NCBI GenBank assembly: GCA_947303825.1
Contig: CAMYZK010000028.1
Span: 1-14,286 of the forward strand
Reading direction: 5' to 3'
Origin: an uncultured Prevotella sp.
GTDB lineage: Bacteria > Bacteroidota > Bacteroidia > Bacteroidales > Bacteroidaceae
DNA length: 14,286 nt
Under the pieces are notes generated by a model. That model worked only from the letters and a program-made list of their open reading frames with translations, searched no databases and was not told where the DNA came from. Position numbers and translations under genes: made by a program. This document shows positions 1 through 7,788 of the stretch, piece by piece; the stretch's first letter is position 1, and each line of letters opens with the position of its first letter.

Positions 1-205
1 AGCAACACCCGAGGGGTATGTTATTTTTCCGCTTCACAGATGCTAATACTCCCAGCTGTTGGATTACCGGTCGGCCTGCCGCTTTTACAAAGCGTAGCGA
101 CTAAAAGAACCAACGGGACGCAAGAACCCAAAAACTAATCTGTGGAATAGCTTGACATCGCGCAGCCAATCTGTGACACCTGTGACATCTGTGGTAAAAA
201 AACTT
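1..205. other. Intergenic spacer with repeat-like segments
   Basis: I see no gene here. The segment at about 150-200 contains short imperfect direct repeats of the type TCTGTGACA / CCTGTGACA / TCTGTGG followed by an A-run. A weak inverted repeat pairs CTTTTA (82-87) with TAAAAG (102-107). The region lies downstream of the last PUL gene, and the gene beyond the left edge is not visible. It looks like Bacteroidetes intergenic repeat material. Confidence 0.4.
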
Positions 206-223
206 GAGGAACTTCAATAAAGC

Positions 224-278
224 AATCCTTCACCATAACGTACTGAATTGCAATTAGTTGGTGTGCTGGTGAAGGATT
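224..278 (-). terminator. Inverted repeat downstream of PUL operon, possible terminator or mRNA 3' hairpin
   Basis: A perfect 12-bp inverted repeat pairs AATCCTTCACCA (224-235) with TGGTGAAGGATT (267-278), with 31 bases between the arms. The loop contains the short palindrome AATTGCAATT. It begins 15 bases after the stop codon of the surface glycan-binding lipoprotein gene. On the minus strand a T-run (about 196-202) follows, but some 20 bases beyond the stem, so this is not a textbook intrinsic terminator. It could equally be a 3' stabilising hairpin for the operon mRNA. Confidence 0.5.
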
Positions 279-293
279 CTTTACTGTTTGCGA

Positions 294-1322
294 TTACGGT
301 TTCTTCACTGTTATCTTGTCTACGTAGAAGCCGTGTCCGCCAATGAGGAAGCCGTCCTGCTCGTTGCAGAGGTTGATGGCCTCGTCGGTGACGGTATACT
401 CATAGGTGCCTCCTTCGCTGAATTCCAGCTTTTCGTGGCCGGGCAGCAGTGTCCACCATGCCGACATGAGCTGCATCTGGTGGTAGCCGTCGGCCTCCTC
501 TATGCTATAGGTCACCGCAAGTATGGACCCAGGTGTCAGCTGCGCGAAGTCTTGCTGCAGCCCTGAGAAGGTCTTGTTGGGGTCGCCGTCGGCTTTCTCC
601 CACGACACATAGTGGTGGCCTTCCCACAGCACATTCTCCAGCGGTTCGGGATATACGGGGTTGGCGTTTATCTCTATGGTGCCGGCACCGTAGACCATAC
701 CCTCGGCATCGGCAAGCCGTAAGGCATACACGCCGTCGGCCAAGGTGGGTACGGTATAATCAACGTAGTCTCCGTCGGCATGATAGGTGGCAGGGGCCTC
801 CTGTCCGCCAATAATGACTTTAGCCACCTTGCTCATGTTGTCGCCGTGCAGTGTGGCCTTCTTGCCGGGAGCCACCAGACGCTCGTGGATGTCGTTGCCT
901 GGGTAGGGGTCACCGGCACTGGGTCGTACAATGAGCTTACAGGTGCGCGAGGTGGTGAGTCCCTTGGTGGTGGTGGCCACAATCTTGAGGATGTGGTCGC
1001 CGGCAATGATAGGCATGTCGATAGTTTTCCCTTCAAAAATCTGTTCGCCGTCGAGCAGCCAGGTGACGGTGGTATAGTCCATGGGTGTCACTATGACTTC
1101 AAACTTGAAGTTGTTGCTGCGCTCAATGCTCATAAGGGTGGCGGGTTCGCCGTTGCTGCCCTCGGGTATGTCGGAGTTGAGTATGCGTGGTGCATCGTTC
1201 TCCGTAGCACTGAAGAATGGGTCTTCGTCTGATGAGCATGATGTCAGCACCATGCCACATGTTAGCTGACCAATGATAAGTGTCAAACCTATCAGAAGTC
1301 TTTTATATGTCTTTGTGTTCAT
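294..1322 (-). CDS. Surface glycan-binding lipoprotein with Ig/PKD-like, IPT/TIG-like and CBM-like domains
   Basis: This is a 342-residue predicted lipoprotein, last gene of the PUL, in the position SusE/SusF-type or SGBP-B proteins usually hold. The signal peptide ends in a lipobox L26-T-S-C29 followed by S-S-D-E-D, an acidic pattern typical of surface-exported Bacteroidetes lipoproteins. Residues about 44-134 look like an Ig/PKD-type beta-sandwich (VTWLLDGEQ, KIVATTTKGLTTSRTCKL). Residues about 135-222 resemble an IPT/TIG domain (APGKKATLHGDNM, VIIGGQEA, YTVPTLADGVYALRL). Residues about 230-341 form a separate beta-rich domain with clustered aromatics (W233, W241, W289, W290) and the closing pattern GFYVDKITVKK, like C-terminal binding domains of other PUL proteins. 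The role inferred is capture of the glycan at the cell surface for the SusC/SusD transporter. The ligand is inferred only from the GH5 neighbour. The 157-bp gap behind the susD-like gene holds a repeat element, so expression may be uncoupled in part. Confidence 0.8.
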   Translation of the reverse strand: MNTKTYKRLLIGLTLIIGQLTCGMVLTSCSSDEDPFFSATENDAPRILNSDIPEGSNGEPATLMSIERSNNFKFEVIVTPMDYTTVTWLLDGEQIFEGKTIDMPIIAGDHILKIVATTTKGLTTSRTCKLIVRPSAGDPYPGNDIHERLVAPGKKATLHGDNMSKVAKVIIGGQEAPATYHADGDYVDYTVPTLADGVYALRLADAEGMVYGAGTIEINANPVYPEPLENVLWEGHHYVSWEKADGDPNKTFSGLQQDFAQLTPGSILAVTYSIEEADGYHQMQLMSAWWTLLPGHEKLEFSEGGTYEYTVTDEAINLCNEQDGFLIGGHGFYVDKITVKKP

Positions 1323-1378
1323 AATTTATTTTTATTCATGTTTTTGTTGTTCGAGAGTCCGGGAGTTCAGTCGTTCAG

Positions 1379-1482
1379 GCATTAGTTTTGCTAATGCTGC
1401 AAAGCGTTTTGCTTCACCCCTGCCTGTGGTCTACCGTCCCTTCGGGACTACAGAAGAAAAGTCTCTCAACTCTTAACTCTTA
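1379..1482 (-). repeat. Composite intergenic repeat element, copy A (after susD-like gene)
   Basis: Read on the minus strand from the susD-like stop codon, the order is: heptamer-type repeat (AGTTAAG, AGTTGAG; 1465-1479, first unit overlapping the TAA stop), a GTCCC/GGGAC hairpin (1436-1448), the box AGACCACAGG (1423-1432), then the perfect hairpin GCATTAG-loop-CTAATGC (1379-1397). The same modules occur in the same order behind the PASTA gene at 12912-13087. The last module contains TTAGTTTTGCT in the opposite orientation there. The rest of the spacer (1323-1378) is AT-rich and shows no promoter I can support. Confidence 0.6.
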
Positions 1483-3240
1483 CTTCACATTAATGTCCTT
1501 GGTGTCCCACCACAGACGTTTGTGCCAGTCGTCTTTTCCTCCCATTCGGGTAACGGCCTCCTGATAGCTCTGGCTGTTGTATTTGGCCTCGAGAATGGGG
1601 TAGCAGAGTCTCACAGGAGTGGTGAGGTTGGTGTCGTCGTATGTGAAATCAGACTCAAACTTGGCCAGCTTGGTGCGGTCTTGTAGCACAGGATAGTCAG
1701 CGCGTCGCAGGTTGGCCCATGCCTCGGCCGGGTTTGTCATGTGTAGCATCCATGCCTGCGTGTTGATGGCTTCGCGAGCGTTGGCAGTGAGGGCTCCTGT
1801 AGCCAGGATGTTATTGATATAGCTCTCTATGTCGGCATCGGCAATCTTGCTGCCGGCTTGCAGGTAGTGGGTGTTGAGCAGCTGCATGGCGGCACGTGTA
1901 CCTGCAGTGAAGTGACTCTCCACGTCGCCACTCACGTTCCATCCCTTTGACTTTGCCTCGGCCAGCAGCAGCTCTACCTCGGCTGAGGTGAGCAGTATGC
2001 CAGGGCAGCTGGGCATCTCAAAGTCTATGCTGAGGAAGGGGCGCATCATGCGAGCAGGGAAGTTGCTGCCGTCGAAGCCTGCCTCGGGGTAGGTGTTGAC
2101 GAGGCGTTCCAGTGTGGGTATCTCGTTGTTGCCCGGTGCGTTGACCCAGTTGTTCCACCATGCGGCTCCCGGGTTGCAGGGATGCTCCACGTCGTTGGCG
2201 CGCTGCAGATAGGCAATCACCTCGTCGGTAACGTCAATGTTCCACTCGCGGTCGGCAGAAATCTCGCTGCGCTTGGTGTTGATGTAGTGGCGGCAGATGC
2301 GATAGAGCCGCGGGTCGCCCATGTCGTTCATCATGTTGAAGAACGTGGAGCAAACGAAGGTGGGCGATGTGGGGTCCTGCCCGTAGAGTATCTCGCCCAG
2401 TGAGTTCACGCGGAAGTCGAGGTCGCGCGAGCCGTCGTAGAGGGTGAAGGGGCCGTCGGTATAGATGATGTATGCGTCATCGCTGGCCGAGGCGATATAT
2501 CCACCGTTGGCAGTCAGTGCCTTTTCAAACTCCTCCTTTGCCTTTGTTGGGTTGACATCGCTGATGCGCATGGCAAAGCGCATGCGCAGGGCATTGGCGT
2601 ATTTCTTCCACATGCCTGTGTCGCCAGCCATGCTGGTCACGTCGCCGCTGATGCGGTCGGTGCCGGTGCCCAGCTGCTGCACGCATGCTGCCAGCTCGTC
2701 GAAGAAGTAGTTGTATATGTCCTCCTGCTTGTCGTACTTAGGTGTGGAGATGCCCTTGAGGTAGCCCTGTCCGGCTTCCGAGCATGGCACATCGCCGTAG
2801 GTGTCGGTGAGCACCGACATGAGGTAAACCTTGTGTATGCGCAGTGCAGCGTTCACGTTGGGACGGTCTTCCGAGTTGGCAATGGCATCGACGATGTTCT
2901 TTATGGCTACGGCAAAGTACTGGTCCCAGATGAGGCGCATCTGGTCGTCGTTGGCATGTACGCTGCCGGCATAGTTAGACACGTTCCAGCCTCCGGCGAA
3001 GTGTTGTGTGAAGCCAGTGATGTAGCTGCGGTAGGTGTCCATCAGTCCGAAGTCACCGTATGTCTGCAGCAGTGCCGTGGTGAGCTGTGTGTTGGGGTCG
3101 ATGGTAGAGGCCTTCGACTCGTCGGTGTTGGTGTCCTCCATGTAGCTGTCGCTGCAGGAGGAAAGGAGTCCCCCTCCGACTCCCACGAGAGAGAGAGCAG
3201 ATACCAAGAAGACAACAACCGACATTATATTCTTTTTCAT
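1480..3240 (-). CDS. SusD/RagB-family nutrient-binding outer membrane lipoprotein (SusD-like_2 type)
   Basis: This 586-residue lipoprotein partners the upstream SusC protein, acting as the hinged lid over the transporter barrel and binding oligosaccharide at the cell surface. The signal peptide (residues 1-28) ends in a lipobox L26-S-S-C29. The N-terminal helices follow the SusD tetratricopeptide-like pattern. The segment LMSVLTDTYGDVPCSEA (140-156) is the hallmark of the SusD-like_2 branch rather than the classical starch SusD branch. Length is in the usual range for the family. Aromatic-rich stretches such as PGAAWWNNWVN may contribute to the glycan site, but no binding residue can be assigned with certainty. 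The ATG at 3238-3240 is preceded by AAGGAATGAT and lies 77 bases after the susC-like stop, with a hairpin in that gap. The stop codon falls inside a heptamer repeat. Confidence 0.93.
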   Translation of the reverse strand: MKKNIMSVVVFLVSALSLVGVGGGLLSSCSDSYMEDTNTDESKASTIDPNTQLTTALLQTYGDFGLMDTYRSYITGFTQHFAGGWNVSNYAGSVHANDDQMRLIWDQYFAVAIKNIVDAIANSEDRPNVNAALRIHKVYLMSVLTDTYGDVPCSEAGQGYLKGISTPKYDKQEDIYNYFFDELAACVQQLGTGTDRISGDVTSMAGDTGMWKKYANALRMRFAMRISDVNPTKAKEEFEKALTANGGYIASASDDAYIIYTDGPFTLYDGSRDLDFRVNSLGEILYGQDPTSPTFVCSTFFNMMNDMGDPRLYRICRHYINTKRSEISADREWNIDVTDEVIAYLQRANDVEHPCNPGAAWWNNWVNAPGNNEIPTLERLVNTYPEAGFDGSNFPARMMRPFLSIDFEMPSCPGILLTSAEVELLLAEAKSKGWNVSGDVESHFTAGTRAAMQLLNTHYLQAGSKIADADIESYINNILATGALTANAREAINTQAWMLHMTNPAEAWANLRRADYPVLQDRTKLAKFESDFTYDDTNLTTPVRLCYPILEAKYNSQSYQEAVTRMGGKDDWHKRLWWDTKDINVK

Positions 3241-3275
3241 ATCATTCCTTATTTTTGTTTCTTATACCTTTTTAA

Positions 3276-3305
3276 TTTATTGAAGTTCCTCCCCTCGTAG
3301 AGGGG
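3276..3305 (-). promoter_or_regulatory. Hairpin in the susC-susD intercistronic gap
   Basis: CCCCTC (3291-3296) and GAGGGG (3300-3305) form a 6-bp GC-rich stem with a 3-base loop, 12 bases after the SusC stop codon in the direction of transcription. It is followed by GAGGAACTTCAATAAA (3276-3291 on the minus strand, overlapping the stem by a base), a 16-mer that also occurs at 206-221 on the plus strand. There is no T-run after the stem, so complete termination is unlikely. Partial attenuation, or protection of the susC mRNA 3' end, is a plausible role, but this is inference. Confidence 0.4.
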
Positions 3306-3317
3306 CAGTGTGGCACA

Positions 3318-6300
3318 TCAGAACTTTAGGTTAACGTTAAGTCCGTAGCTGCGGCGTGAGGGCAGCGAACCGTATTCCAGTCCCAGTCCCGAGGTGTTGT
3401 AGCCCGAGTCGGGGTCAATGTTGGGAATGTTCTTCCATACGATGAAGGGGTTGCGGGCCACAAACGAGATGCTGAGTGCCTTTACCGTCTTGCCCAGCCA
3501 CTTCTCGGGGAAGGTGTAGCCCATGGTTATCTCGCGGCACTTTACATACGAGTTGTCGTAGATGAACATAGACGGTGCGTTGTCGGCTGCGCTCTTCCAG
3601 TAAGCCTCGGGGTTCACGGGAATGTCGTTCTTTCTGTAGGTGCCATCGCCGTTGTCTATCACTCCGCTGACGATAAGTCCCTCGCACTTGCCCTCTGCAC
3701 GCCACTGGTCGATGGTCATGCCTGCAGCCTTGCGGTTCTCTTCTGAGCGGTACCACTCTTCACGTCCTTCGAGTGTCTCCTTGGCCTTGCCTGTGGCAAA
3801 TGCCGAGCGCATTGACATGGAGAAGAGGTCGGCACCAACCTTCACGTCGAAGCCGGCAGAGAGGCGGAAGTTCTTGTAGGTGAAGGTGGAGTAGAAGCCG
3901 CCGGTCCAGTCCCAGGAGGCGTTGCCGAGCGTCTTTGTTTGGTCGTCGACGAAAGGCAGACCGCTGCTGGGATTGATGATGACCTCACCCTGCTCGTCGC
4001 GCTTGAAGTCCTTGCCCACTATAGAGCCGAAGTTCTTGCCCACCTCGGCACCTACGCTGACGCCGCACCAGGTGGCCTTCTCCAGTTCGAAGTAGTCCAT
4101 GCCGTCTACCAGCTCTTTCACCTTGTTGGAGTTCTTCGAGAAGTTTACGCCGGCATCCCATGCAAAGTCCTTGATGGCGAGTACACGTCCGTTGAGGGCT
4201 ATCTCTATGCCCTTGTTCTGTATCTCGCCGGCATTGATGAGGCGGTAGTTGTAGCCAGAGGTAGACGATGAGGCGAGACCTATGATCTGGTCTTTGGAGT
4301 TCTGGTTATAGTAGGTGAGGTCCAGGCCCAGGCGTCCGTTGAAGAATTTCATCTCCAGACCCAGCTCGTATGACGTGGTCATCGTTGGCTTCAGGTCTTT
4401 GTTGGGTTGGGTGTTGTTGTTTATCATTCCGATGACGAAGCCTCCGTAGCTGTATTTGCCCGTGGTGTAGTTGAGTGCCAGCTGGTAGGGGTCGGTGTCG
4501 CTGCCCACCTTTGCCCACGAAGCACGCACCTTGCCGTAGTTGATGAGCTTCTTGTTCTTGATGAACTCAGAGAAGACCATGCTTGCCGACAGAGAGGGGT
4601 AAACGTAGACGTTGTTGCCTATGGGCAGCGTCGACGACTGGTCGCGGCGCAGGGTGCCCTCCAGGTAGTAAGTGTGGCGGTAGCCCACGTTGGCCGAGCC
4701 GAAGAGTGAGTTTATCTGTTTCTTATAGGTGTTCTGCTGCACGCTCTGCTCGGCGTAGTTCATGATGGCAATGATGTCGTTCATCTGCTGGTTGATGCCG
4801 GTGAAGATGTCGGTCTTGTTGCTCACCTTGAAGATGTTGCCGCCCAGGGTGGCGTTGAGGTCGAAGTCGCCGAAGGAGTTGTTGTACAGTGCCAGCAGCT
4901 CTGCGTTGAGTGTGCTGTTGTTGAAGGTCTGGTCTTGCAGCTGTCCGGCCGACTTTCCTGGCGTGGTGCGAGCCACGAAGTCCTCGAAGGTCATGTAGTT
5001 GAGGTCGGTGCCTATGGTGCCTTGCAGCTTGAGGTGCTCATTGACGTTCCATATAGCCTTGCCTGTGAGACGGAAGACGTCTTTGGCAGTGGTGTTGTTG
5101 TTCTTGTAGAGGTCCCAGTAGGGGTTCTTGTTATACTGGTCGTTGCCGTTCCAGTTGGCATATTCGCCGTCGGCAGTCTCATAGTTCTTCAGCCAAGCCT
5201 GGTTATAGGTGCCCGATAGTGTCATCAGGTTCTTTCCCACGTTGCTTTGCGAGTCGCCCAGTGCAGGACGGTTCTTCACGTCTTCGCGGGTGTAGTTGGC
5301 AGTGAAGTCGAAGTCGATGGGGCCTGCCGAAGTGTTGACACGGAGGTTGAAGTTGTCACGGCTCATGTGGGTGTTGGGTAGGATGTCCTTGTTGCGCATG
5401 TCGGTAACGCTGAAGCGCATGCCTGTCTTTCCCGAGTTCACCGAGAGAATGGCAGTGTTCTGGGTGGTGAAGCCAGTGCGGAAGAAGTCGCTGGTGTTGT
5501 TGGGATACATGAGGAAGGGTCGTTTCTCATGGTCGAAATACTCTACGAGGAAGTTGTCGGCCTTTGGTCCCCAGCTGGAGTTGGTGCCCGTGGTAGCGGT
5601 GCGGCTGTACTGTCCGCCGTAGCCCATGCCGTATTCCTGCTGGATGTTGTCCCACTTTGCCAGCTGTGTGTCAATGGTGAACGAGCCGTTGTACTCCACG
5701 CTGATGCGGTCTTTCTCTGCCTTCTTCGTGGTGATGAGAATGACGCCGTGGGAGGCGCGGCTGCCGTAGAGTGCCGATGCAGCCGGGCCTTTGAGCACTG
5801 TCATGTTCTCTATGTCGTCGGGGTTGATGGCCGAGATGCCATCGCCCAGGTCGTAGCCACCCTCGGTGCCCACGCTGCCGAAGTTGGTGTTGTCGAGAGG
5901 TACGCCGTCGATGACGTAGAGCGGCTGGTTGTTGCCGGTCATCTCGGTGTTGCCGCGTAGCATCACACGTGTTGAGCCAGAGGCACCCCCTGCCGTCTGG
6001 TTGACCACCAGACCTGCCACCTTGTCGATGCCCATGGCTTCCACGTGGGCGCGGAAGGCCTTTGTCAGCTCCTCGCCCTTCACCTCCGACACGCCATAGC
6101 CCAGGGCTTTGCGCTCGCGCTTGATGCCGAGGGCGGTGACCACCACCTCGCTGAGTGCGGTGTTCTCTTCCTCCAGCACAACCTTCATACCGTTGGCGGC
6201 TTTCACCGTCACGTCTTTGTAGCCAATGTAGCTGATGACAAGCTCTGTGCCGGGAGCCACGTCTAGGCGGAACTTTCCGTCAAGGTCGGTAACGGTGCCC

Positions 6301-6497
6301 TGGCTAGTGCCTTTTACCCTTACGCTGGCGCCAATAATAGGGTCGGTGCCATCGGTGACAACACCCGAAATCTTGGCTGCCTGCTGAATCTCATCGACAC
6401 CGGTTACTGCTGTAGCCGATGCTGTCTGTATGCCTGCCGTCAGCATAAGCATGCCGACAGCCGTGCTACAGGCGATTTTCCATCTTTTCTGTTTCAT
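3318..6497 (-). CDS. SusC/RagA-family TonB-linked outer membrane transporter
   Basis: This 1059-residue protein should form the outer-membrane barrel that imports oligosaccharides with energy from TonB-ExbBD. A signal peptide ends near A28 (QTASA). A carboxypeptidase-regulatory-like (CNA-B type) domain spans about 42-110 (KISGVVTDGTDPIIGASVRV and GTVTDLDGKFRL). A TonB-box-like segment LSEVVVTALG (115-124) leads into the plug domain, which has the SusC signature around 179-200 (MLRGNTEM, QPLYVIDGVP) and a VLKGPAASALYGSRA stretch. The remainder is barrel strands, closing with a strand ending in VNLKF, as family members do. There is no N-terminal STN domain, so anti-sigma signalling is not expected; the upstream propeller/AraC protein is the likely regulator. 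The start ATG is 30 bases downstream of the GH5 stop, consistent with co-transcription. The next gene is its SusD-like partner. The substrate is probably a beta-glucan or beta-mannan fragment, judged only from GH5. Confidence 0.96.
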   Translation of the reverse strand: MKQKRWKIACSTAVGMLMLTAGIQTASATAVTGVDEIQQAAKISGVVTDGTDPIIGASVRVKGTSQGTVTDLDGKFRLDVAPGTELVISYIGYKDVTVKAANGMKVVLEEENTALSEVVVTALGIKRERKALGYGVSEVKGEELTKAFRAHVEAMGIDKVAGLVVNQTAGGASGSTRVMLRGNTEMTGNNQPLYVIDGVPLDNTNFGSVGTEGGYDLGDGISAINPDDIENMTVLKGPAASALYGSRASHGVILITTKKAEKDRISVEYNGSFTIDTQLAKWDNIQQEYGMGYGGQYSRTATTGTNSSWGPKADNFLVEYFDHEKRPFLMYPNNTSDFFRTGFTTQNTAILSVNSGKTGMRFSVTDMRNKDILPNTHMSRDNFNLRVNTSAGPIDFDFTANYTREDVKNRPALGDSQSNVGKNLMTLSGTYNQAWLKNYETADGEYANWNGNDQYNKNPYWDLYKNNNTTAKDVFRLTGKAIWNVNEHLKLQGTIGTDLNYMTFEDFVARTTPGKSAGQLQDQTFNNSTLNAELLALYNNSFGDFDLNATLGGNIFKVSNKTDIFTGINQQMNDIIAIMNYAEQSVQQNTYKKQINSLFGSANVGYRHTYYLEGTLRRDQSSTLPIGNNVYVYPSLSASMVFSEFIKNKKLINYGKVRASWAKVGSDTDPYQLALNYTTGKYSYGGFVIGMINNNTQPNKDLKPTMTTSYELGLEMKFFNGRLGLDLTYYNQNSKDQIIGLASSSTSGYNYRLINAGEIQNKGIEIALNGRVLAIKDFAWDAGVNFSKNSNKVKELVDGMDYFELEKATWCGVSVGAEVGKNFGSIVGKDFKRDEQGEVIINPSSGLPFVDDQTKTLGNASWDWTGGFYSTFTYKNFRLSAGFDVKVGADLFSMSMRSAFATGKAKETLEGREEWYRSEENRKAAGMTIDQWRAEGKCEGLIVSGVIDNGDGTYRKNDIPVNPEAYWKSAADNAPSMFIYDNSYVKCREITMGYTFPEKWLGKTVKALSISFVARNPFIVWKNIPNIDPDSGYNTSGLGLEYGSLPSRRSYGLNVNLKF

Positions 6498-6511
6498 ATC
6501 ATTAATTTAGA

Positions 6512-6532
6512 CTTCAATGTTCAACGTTCAAT
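6512..6532 (-). repeat. Three tandem heptamers overlapping the GH5 stop codon
   Basis: On the minus strand the units ATTGAAC, GTTGAAC and ATTGAAG run in tandem. The TGA stop codon of the GH5 gene (6528-6530) lies inside the first unit. The unit differs from the AGTTAAG unit behind the susD-like and PASTA genes but has the same 7-base period and the same placement at a stop codon. Confidence 0.55.
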
Positions 6533-7736
6533 CTTTAATCTTCTTCCCTTCCATGATACCTTTCAGTATCCAGTCGGCCTTCGCCTTCATGCCGCGCTCA
6601 CGGTCGAAGATACCGAATTTCTCCTGTCCGTCTCCGAATGCGTTGTTGTCCCAGACGAAGGTGGAGAAGCCTCGCTTGCCAGCCTCTGAGACGAGCGTCT
6701 TACAGTAGTAGGTCGCGTTCTCGTGCTGCAGGTCGGCCTGGCCACCCTTGGTATGGTCGGTCACTCCCCACTCGCCAATAATCACGCCCAGTCCCTTGGA
6801 GGCCCATGTCTGGCTTACCTTGTCGAAGTAGTCGGCCATGGCCTTCTCGTCCTGGTCGGGTGTCTCCCCATGCTGTTTGTACTGCTGTCCCCAGAAGTAG
6901 TATTTGCAGCTGCCGGCATAGTCCCATGGTGTGTAGTAGTGGAACTCCACGCTCATATAGTCGTTGCCGTTACCCTCTACGTCGATGGGTATGATGAAGT
7001 CGCCGTTGTCGATGCCGAAGTCGGGGTTGCATACGTAGGTCTGCACGATGAGATGACGCTTTGCGTTGTTGCCTCCCGTGGCGCGCACCACGTCGATGAA
7101 CGTCTGGTTGTATGTGTTCTGTACGGCCAGGTTCTCTGCCTCGGGCTTGCCCCAGTTGTCCTTTATATGCACTTCGTTGGTACCGGCAAAGGCCACCCGG
7201 TAGTCGTATGCGGCAAACTCGCTGGCGATGTTCATCCACAGCAGGGCCAGCTTCTGGTTGTTCTCATCTTTATATTGATAGGTGGGGCGTCCCTCCAGCC
7301 ATTTGTCGTGGTGGGTGTTGATGATTACCTTCAGGTCGTTGGCAAGGCACCAACCCACCACCTCCTTGATGCGTGCTATCCATGCCTTGTCTATGCTCAT
7401 GGCAACGGGGTTGGTGATGTGGCACTGCCAGCGCACAGGGATGCGGATGGCATTGAAGCCGGCATCCTTGATGGCTTTGATGACCTTTTTGGTTACTACG
7501 GGGTTGCCCCAGGCGGTCTCGGCCTTGATGCTGTTGTCGGGCTTACCGATGGCCATCGACTCGCCGTCCTGCCCGGGGGCAGAACACTCGAACTGATTGC
7601 CCAGGTTCCATCCCACTACACCTTTGTTCCACTCCTTTGCAGTGGGCTGGGCATCGCACTCCGATGCGCCAAGGAGAGCCATTGCGCCAACAGCGGCAAG
7701 GCAAACCGCAAAACTTGTAATTCTTTTCATGTTCAT
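6528..7736 (-). CDS. Glycoside hydrolase family 5 protein (endo-beta-1,4-glucanase-like)
   Basis: This is the first gene of the PUL, about 402 residues from the ATG at 7734-7736. Residue numbers here count from an in-frame TTG at 7761-7763, which I reject as start because it lies within the -7 promoter element; the ATG used is residue 10 and a second ATG at residue 12 (7728-7730) is equally possible. A signal peptide of about 27 residues follows and no lipobox is visible, so the enzyme is probably periplasmic or released. The GH5 TIM-barrel landmarks are VVGWNLGNQFE (49-59), ETAWGNP (82-88), GFNAIRIPVRW (102-112), NTHHD (149-153), TNE with E197 as general acid/base, EFHYYTPWD (273-281), and IGEWG with E331 as nucleophile, plus W371 in FVWDNN. 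The motifs resemble bacterial GH5 endoglucanases acting on cellulose, glucomannan or mixed-linkage glucan. The subfamily cannot be fixed by eye. The residue after the catalytic NE is V rather than the common P. No C-terminal CBM or T9SS domain is present. Confidence 0.92.
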   Translation of the reverse strand: MNMKRITSFAVCLAAVGAMALLGASECDAQPTAKEWNKGVVGWNLGNQFECSAPGQDGESMAIGKPDNSIKAETAWGNPVVTKKVIKAIKDAGFNAIRIPVRWQCHITNPVAMSIDKAWIARIKEVVGWCLANDLKVIINTHHDKWLEGRPTYQYKDENNQKLALLWMNIASEFAAYDYRVAFAGTNEVHIKDNWGKPEAENLAVQNTYNQTFIDVVRATGGNNAKRHLIVQTYVCNPDFGIDNGDFIIPIDVEGNGNDYMSVEFHYYTPWDYAGSCKYYFWGQQYKQHGETPDQDEKAMADYFDKVSQTWASKGLGVIIGEWGVTDHTKGGQADLQHENATYYCKTLVSEAGKRGFSTFVWDNNAFGDGQEKFGIFDRERGMKAKADWILKGIMEGKKIKD

Positions 7737-7760
7737 TATGGTTTTAAGCTTTTTCGGGTG

Positions 7761-7768
7761 CAAAAGTA
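7761..7768 (-). promoter_or_regulatory. Predicted -7 promoter element of the PUL operon (TACTTTTG)
   Basis: On the minus strand TACTTTTG matches the Bacteroidetes -7 consensus TAnnTTTG and ends 24 bases before the ATG at 7736. No TTTG -33 element is present at the 19-21 base spacing (about 7788-7792). That place is occupied by the proximal half-site of the dyad at 7789-7864, which suggests an activator-dependent promoter. Confidence 0.6.
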
Positions 7769-7788
7769 AGAAACTGCTGTAAATAAGT

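Noticed and set aside
7737..7763. N-terminal extension of the GH5 protein from an in-frame TTG at 7761-7763
   Set aside because: The TTG is part of the predicted -7 element TACTTTTG, so it cannot lie in the mRNA, and the ATG at 7736 or 7730 gives a better signal peptide.
6723..7769. Long plus-strand open frame (348 codons) opposite the GH5 gene
   Set aside because: It is antisense to a protein with clear catalytic motifs, its translation shows no domain, and its length is explained by codon bias of the coding strand.
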